Below are positions 42,248 to 46,580 of a stretch of DNA of 46,580 bases, one piece after another. The position numbers and the translations under genes were made by a program. The DNA is from DASRWI01 sp035654655 (GTDB lineage Bacteria; Bacteroidota; Ignavibacteria; Ignavibacteriales; Ignavibacteriaceae): the NCBI GenBank assembly GCA_035654655.1, contig DASRWI010000028.1:1-46580 (forward strand). The letters run 5' to 3'. Numbering within the stretch: position 1 is the first letter of the stretch; every line of letters starts with the position of its first letter. Under the pieces are notes generated by a model. It did not search any database. It worked only from the letters and a program-made list of their open reading frames with translations, and was not told where the DNA came from.

Positions 42248-44227
42248 CTATTTAAGAACAACCATTTTTTTACTTGATGTGAATTTGTTTCCTAATCCAT
42301 CATTAGCATTTATTTGATAAACATAAATACCTGATGAAAGGTTGCTTGCATTAACATCGAATGTATAAGTTCCTGCTTCCATTTGACCATTTGCTAAAGT
42401 CATAACTACTTGACCTAACAAGTTGTAAACTTGTAAAGAGACATTAGCTTTAACAGGAAGTGAGAAATTTATTTTTGATGTAGGGTTGAATGGATTTGGA
42501 TAATTTTGCCCAAGTGCGAATTCACGAGGAGCAATTCCGCTTGCAGTTACTATATTTGAATAATCAACTGAACCATCATAATCAATTTGTTTCAATCTAT
42601 ATGAGTAAGTAATACCAGCATTAACATCTTTATCCATAAATGTGTAAACTGTTCTTTCAGCAGTTGTACCTTTACCGTTTACTGTTCCGATAGTTATAAA
42701 ATCATTGTTTGATTTTCTTTGAACTTCAAACATTTGATTATTTTTTTCAGAAGCTGTTGTCCAGGTTAGTTGAACACCTTCTTTTACTACATTTGCGGTA
42801 AATGATGTTAACTCAACAGGAAGAATGGTAGGTGAAAGTGTTAAGGTTCTAAATGTTGGACCCCATTCACTTCCCCACCAGGTTTTATTAAATGCACCAA
42901 GTGGTCCCCAGGGAACCATTCCAGCTTGATAAAAATCCGGGTCAAAAACATTTATCATAATAGGAACATTTGTCGATGAAGTTGTATATCCCAATGAATC
43001 AAGATAGATAACCATTTCAGCAGAATACCCATTATCTATATTTGTTGTATCATTAGTAGTTGTTCCTGAACCTTTAACTCCAACTCCCATTCCCGGAGCC
43101 TGATTTTCAAATATCATTGGCTGATTTAAACCATTAGCGTTGAAATAAAGTTTATATTCTTTATCTACATTAGCTGAGTTTTTAATTTTCAGGAAAACTC
43201 CCTCACCTTCCCAGCTATCACCAAATTTACAAACCGATTTATCATTTGAATAGAAACCAATATAAAGTTTCATTCCATTGTGAAGAATTTTTAAGTGTGT
43301 AAATGTTGTATCGGTTCTGCCAAGAGAATCTGTTTTAACCTGCGTTCCACCTGTAACGGTTTTTGCATATTGATCACCAACAGCTCCGGGACCAAATAAA
43401 AGATGTTCGAAATTCATATTCCAAACAGGTTCATTTAAGATGCCATCTATAGTTAAATTACCGCCCGTTGATAATACAGTTAAATTACCAGGATCATCCA
43501 TAAATACTAATTTTTTCATTCCCGGACCCCATTCACTGCCCCACCAGGTTTTATAATATGAACCGTAAGTACCCCAAGGAAGCATTCCAGCATGATAATA
43601 ATCAGGGTCGAAAATATTAAATAACACCTGAACGGATTTTGTAGCCGGAGTATAACCTAATGAATCGAGATAGATAACCATTTCAGCTGTATAGCCGCTG
43701 TCTATATTTGTTGTATCATTAGTTGTTGTTCCGGGACTTTTAACTCCCACTCCCATTCCTGGAGCCTGGTTTTCAAATATCATTGGCTGATTTAAACCAT
43801 TAGCATTAAAGTAAAGTTTGTACTCCTTATCTTCGTTAGCAGCATTTTTAATCTTCATAAACAAGCCATCACCTTCCCAGCTGTCACCAAACTTACAAAC
43901 TTGTTTATCCATACTTGTGAATCCAATGTAGAGCTTCATTCCCTGTTTGATTACTTTTAGATATGTATAAGTAGTATCAAAGCCGTGAAGAGAATCAACC
44001 TTTACACTTGCTCCACCAGTAACAGATAAATTAGTTACAGTGGATTTAAAATTTGGTCCAAATACCAAAGTAGCCGGGACCATATTCCAGGCAGCTTCAT
44101 TCATATTACCATCTACAGTGATTGTACCTGTAGCATTGATAACATCATAAGCATTAGGATTTGCATATTGAGCACTTGCAGAAAAAAGAAATGCTGATAG
44201 CACGAACATGTATAAAGCCAGCTTCAT
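42248..44227 (-). CDS. T9SS-exported protein with duplicated CBM9-like domains
   Basis: A 659-residue secreted protein: signal peptide, two near-identical CBM9/DOMON-like modules (about 28-235 and 250-455), a fibronectin-like segment (about 460-560), and a T9SS sorting domain with 'NYPNPFNPTSKINF' and 'KKMVVLK'. The modules share long identical stretches ('KLYFNANGLNQPMIFENQAP', 'TTTNDTTNID', 'KTWWGSEWGP'), and the likeness extends to DNA level, so the duplication is recent or maintained by conversion. Probably a surface glycan-binding protein expressed at a high level; it sits first after the regulator gene (41 bp) and is followed by a strong terminator. Confidence 0.85.
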   Translation of the reverse strand: MKLALYMFVLSAFLFSASAQYANPNAYDVINATGTITVDGNMNEAAWNMVPATLVFGPNFKSTVTNLSVTGGASVKVDSLHGFDTTYTYLKVIKQGMKLYIGFTSMDKQVCKFGDSWEGDGLFMKIKNAANEDKEYKLYFNANGLNQPMIFENQAPGMGVGVKSPGTTTNDTTNIDSGYTAEMVIYLDSLGYTPATKSVQVLFNIFDPDYYHAGMLPWGTYGSYYKTWWGSEWGPGMKKLVFMDDPGNLTVLSTGGNLTIDGILNEPVWNMNFEHLLFGPGAVGDQYAKTVTGGTQVKTDSLGRTDTTFTHLKILHNGMKLYIGFYSNDKSVCKFGDSWEGEGVFLKIKNSANVDKEYKLYFNANGLNQPMIFENQAPGMGVGVKGSGTTTNDTTNIDNGYSAEMVIYLDSLGYTTSSTNVPIMINVFDPDFYQAGMVPWGPLGAFNKTWWGSEWGPTFRTLTLSPTILPVELTSFTANVVKEGVQLTWTTASEKNNQMFEVQRKSNNDFITIGTVNGKGTTAERTVYTFMDKDVNAGITYSYRLKQIDYDGSVDYSNIVTASGIAPREFALGQNYPNPFNPTSKINFSLPVKANVSLQVYNLLGQVVMTLANGQMEAGTYTFDVNASNLSSGIYVYQINANDGLGNKFTSSKKMVVLK

Positions 44228-44268
44228 ATTAACCTCGCTTTTTTTGTTGTTGAATTATTTCGATACAA

Positions 44269-45273
44269 TTAATTTTTACTGGAATTACCAAAGACAATAC
44301 CTGTGGAAATTTTAAGATGGGTAATTTCTTTAGTATCTCCTTTTTCTATTCTGTCTATCAAAAGTTTTCCTGCTTCAGTACCAAGCTCTTCTTTAGGAAC
44401 GTGCACTGTAGTCAGGTGTGGTAAAATAAATTCAGATAAGTTTATATGGTCAAATCCTGCAACTCCAATATCGTCAGGAATATTCAAGCCAAGATTATTG
44501 ATAACCTTATAGCAACCAATTGCCATAATATCATTACAGGCAAATATTGCATCAGGTCTATCACTTAATGTTAATAGACGGCTGCAGGCTAATTCTCCTC
44601 CCTTCATTGTAAAATCACCTTCAATAATCCAGTTGTCATTAACTTCGATATTATTATCTGTTAATGCAGATAAGTAACCTTCAAATCTTTCTAATGCATC
44701 ATTGTTCTGTGCAGGACCTTTTATTATTGCAATTTTTTTGTAACCTGAATTTTTTATTAAATAATTTGTTATTGAATATGCACCCTGATAATTATCTATG
44801 CTTACAGTATCAACATTATCAATTTCATTCTTAGCATTAATTATTACTACAGGAACTCTGCTCCCTTCAATTAACTCTTTAACCTGTTGATTAACAGCAG
44901 GAATCATAACGATAACTCCATCAACAAAATTTCTTTTCATAAAGTTTGTCAGCGTTTCAACAATTGACCTCTCACTATGGGAGCTTGCAACAATCATATG
45001 ATAACCGGAACCGTATGCAACCTTATCAATACCTTTAATTACTTCGGTATAGAACTCACCTTCAATTTCAGGAAGAACAAATCCAATTATTTGAGTTTTT
45101 TTACTGACAAGATTTCTTGCGGCTATGTTGGGGTTGTAATTAAGTTCTTCAGCAATTTTTTTAATAAGAACTTTAGTATCATTCTTTACATTACTAAGGT
45201 CATTCAAAGCTCTGGAAACAGTAGCAATGGACACATTCGCTCTTTTAGCAATTTCTTTTATTGTTGGATTCAT
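44269..45273 (-). CDS. LacI-family transcriptional regulator
   Basis: A 334-residue LacI/GalR regulator. The N-terminal helix-turn-helix ('TIKEIAKRANVSIATVSRAL', residues 3-22) and hinge helix ('NPNIAARNL') precede a periplasmic-binding-protein-like effector domain (about 60-334). It is expected to respond to an oligosaccharide or sugar derived from the locus substrate. Its own start is 19 bp from a perfect LacI-type palindrome (45292-45307), indicating autoregulation and probably control of the downstream block. It is divergent from the aldo/keto reductase gene. Confidence 0.94.
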   Translation of the reverse strand: MNPTIKEIAKRANVSIATVSRALNDLSNVKNDTKVLIKKIAEELNYNPNIAARNLVSKKTQIIGFVLPEIEGEFYTEVIKGIDKVAYGSGYHMIVASSHSERSIVETLTNFMKRNFVDGVIVMIPAVNQQVKELIEGSRVPVVIINAKNEIDNVDTVSIDNYQGAYSITNYLIKNSGYKKIAIIKGPAQNNDALERFEGYLSALTDNNIEVNDNWIIEGDFTMKGGELACSRLLTLSDRPDAIFACNDIMAIGCYKVINNLGLNIPDDIGVAGFDHINLSEFILPHLTTVHVPKEELGTEAGKLLIDRIEKGDTKEITHLKISTGIVFGNSSKN

Positions 45274-45291
45274 ACTAAAATGCCATTAATA

Positions 45292-45307
45292 ATGTAAACG
45301 TTTACAT
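45292..45307. promoter_or_regulatory. LacI-family operator palindrome
   Basis: Perfect 16-bp palindrome atgtaaacgtttacat with the central CG of LacI/GalR operators, 19 bp upstream of the regulator start codon. The same intergenic region has a looser inverted repeat aatgtaa (45363-45369) / ttacatt (45380-45386) that might be a second weak site. No other perfect copy was noticed in front of the other blocks of the locus. Confidence 0.8.
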
Positions 45308-45495
45308 AAGTTTAAATATCTTTATAATCAATGTCAATATGCATCTAATACGTGATTTAGAAAATGTAATTTGAGTGATTTACATTACTTTTTACATTTT
45401 TTATCGAAAGTTCTTCTTCTAAGTACACTTTGTCACTATAATACTTTATAAAAATTTATTTATGGTATATTTGCGAATATTATGGAGACTTTATT

Positions 45496-46479
45496 ATGAG
45501 ATATAAAGAATTAGCAAAAACAGGTGAAAAACTTTCTTCAATTGGTTTAGGCTGTATGGGTATGAGTCACGCTTATGGAGAGCCCGATGATGCGGAAAGT
45601 ATTGCAACATTGGAGTATGCTCTTGAATTAGGAATAAATTTCTGGGATACAGCAGATATTTATGGCAACGGGAAAAATGAAGAACTAGTTTCTAAAGTTT
45701 TAGTACCAAATAGAAATAAAGTATTCCTTGCCACTAAGTTTGGTTTTAAATTAAAAGATGGAAGCAAGGAAATGCTGATTGATGGTTCACCTAAATGGAT
45801 GAAGGAAGCCGTTGAAAAAAGTTTAAAGAGATTAAAGATAGATGTTATTGACTTATACTATGCTCATCGTATTGACCCGAATGTTCCTGTTGAAGAAACA
45901 GTTGGTGCTATGTCTGATTTAGTTAAAGAAGGAAAAGTGAGATTTCTTGGTTTAAGCGAATGCAATGCAGAGGATTTGAGAAAGGCACATTCTATTCATC
46001 CAATTGCTGCTTTGCAAAGTGAATACTCAATTTTAACGCGTGATGTTGAAAAAGAAATTTTGCCATTAACAAAAGAACTTGGGATTACATTCGTTCCTTT
46101 TTCTCCATTAGTCCGCGGATTGATAACAACCAAGCTTGATGCTTCTTCACTTTCGTCCAATGACTTCCGTGCTAATCTTCCAAGATTTAAGGATGAATAT
46201 TTAGAGAACAATCAAAAACTTGCTGCTGCATTTGCAGATTTTGCTGAAGGCAAGAAATGTACACCTGCCCAATTAGCAATTGCCTGGGTAATAGCCGGTG
46301 GAGATAATGTCATTCCAATACCCGGTACAAAGAAAAGAAAATATCTTGAAGAAAATGCAGGAGCAGTTGATGTTGAATTATCTAAACAGGATTTGTTTGA
46401 TATTGAAACAATAATAAAAATGTATCCGAACATTGGTCCAAGATATAGTCAGAAAGAAAATAAATTTATAAAAAAATAA
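45496..46479 (+). CDS. Aldo/keto reductase
   Basis: A 327-residue NADPH-dependent aldo/keto reductase with the TIM barrel and the catalytic tetrad pattern: Asp and Tyr in 'FWDTADIYGNGKNEE', Lys in 'FLATKFGF', His in 'YYAHRIDP'. The NADP-binding C-terminal part has 'VIPIPGTKKRKYLEENAGA'. It is closest to the YhdN/AKR13-like branch ('SSIGLGCMGMSHAYG'), acting on aldehydes or ketones of unknown identity. A tggag site precedes ATG 45496. It is divergent from the LacI gene with a 222-bp shared upstream region, so co-control by the operator is possible but unproven. Cytoplasmic. Confidence 0.92.
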   Translation: MRYKELAKTGEKLSSIGLGCMGMSHAYGEPDDAESIATLEYALELGINFWDTADIYGNGKNEELVSKVLVPNRNKVFLATKFGFKLKDGSKEMLIDGSPKWMKEAVEKSLKRLKIDVIDLYYAHRIDPNVPVEETVGAMSDLVKEGKVRFLGLSECNAEDLRKAHSIHPIAALQSEYSILTRDVEKEILPLTKELGITFVPFSPLVRGLITTKLDASSLSSNDFRANLPRFKDEYLENNQKLAAAFADFAEGKKCTPAQLAIAWVIAGGDNVIPIPGTKKRKYLEENAGAVDVELSKQDLFDIETIIKMYPNIGPRYSQKENKFIKK

Positions 46480-46540
46480 ATTGGTTGTGCCTTTGCTAAA
46501 AGCTGATGCTAACTAAGGACTAACCTAAAAAGAAATTGAC

Positions 46541-46580
46541 TGTCATTGCGATGAGTGAGTCCTCGAACGAAGAAGCAATC
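46541..46580. repeat. Dispersed repeat, right window edge (partial)
   Basis: Begins 'tgtcattgcgatgagtgagtc' and runs off the window. It matches the reverse complement of 19768-19720, so at least two copies of this element type flank the polysaccharide locus. Confidence 0.7.

Noticed and set aside
45466..45473. Bacteroidetes-type -7 promoter box (tatatttg) before the aldo/keto reductase gene
   Set aside because: No matching -33 element at the expected distance (nearest tttg is about 33 bp away), so it was not listed as a promoter.

Overview
The window is AT-rich, compactly coded and has a Bacteroidota/Chlorobiota character. Several exported proteins end in a type IX secretion (T9SS) sorting domain containing the 'YPNPFNP' signature, and there are PorV/PorQ-like barrels, a SusC-like TonB receptor and FISUMP-domain proteins. 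The signature, together with the absence of any SusD, points to an Ignavibacteria-type organism (Ignavibacteriota); this is inferred from style, not from a marker gene. No rRNA, tRNA, CRISPR or complete insertion sequence was seen.

Region 1 (1-17,000) is mixed housekeeping and surface cargo. It holds two PhnB-like VOC proteins, a tandem AHSA1/SRPBCC pair and a large lipoprotein with a probable clan CD (caspase/gingipain-like) His-Cys pair. A B12-binding radical SAM protein follows, then a probable six-gene surface-protein operon (7,100-12,827): a T9SS protein, three tandem FISUMP paralogues, a TlpA-like thioredoxin and a YCF48-like T9SS beta-propeller, closed by a clear terminator. After it come a HExxH metalloprotease, a beta-carbonic-anhydrase homologue, a SnoaL protein, an alpha/beta hydrolase, a YidB-like protein and a ferredoxin-reductase-like flavoprotein.

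Region 2 (17,012-19,777) is an accessory islet flanked by dispersed, hairpin-rich intergenic repeats. It carries a Zn-ribbon protein of unknown function and a protein with a PD-(D/E)xK nuclease domain, a candidate uncharacterised defence module.

Region 3 (19,778-45,306, all minus strand) is a 25-kb polysaccharide utilisation locus. In transcription order it contains a LacI regulator with a perfect 16-bp operator just upstream; a T9SS protein with two CBM9-like domains; a GH94 phosphorylase; a second T9SS double-CBM9-like protein; a SusC-like TonB receptor; a 1073-aa T9SS-tagged surface protein; a PorV/PorQ-like barrel; an SGL-related lipoprotein; a 991-aa putative (alpha/alpha)6 glycosidase; a GH2 enzyme; a T9SS-tagged GH144 endo-beta-1,2-glucanase; and an ABC sugar-binding lipoprotein with two permeases. 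The GH144 acidic residues match the spacing I recall for the characterised Chitinophaga enzyme, so beta-1,2-glucan is the best substrate guess. The model is surface depolymerisation, TonB-driven outer-membrane uptake without SusD, periplasmic trimming, ABC import, and cytoplasmic phosphorolysis (GH94) and hydrolysis (GH2). Two strong terminators divide the locus into at least three transcription blocks. No ATP-binding subunit is encoded here.

Region 4 (45,496-46,580) has an aldo/keto reductase divergent from the regulator and the start of another dispersed repeat.
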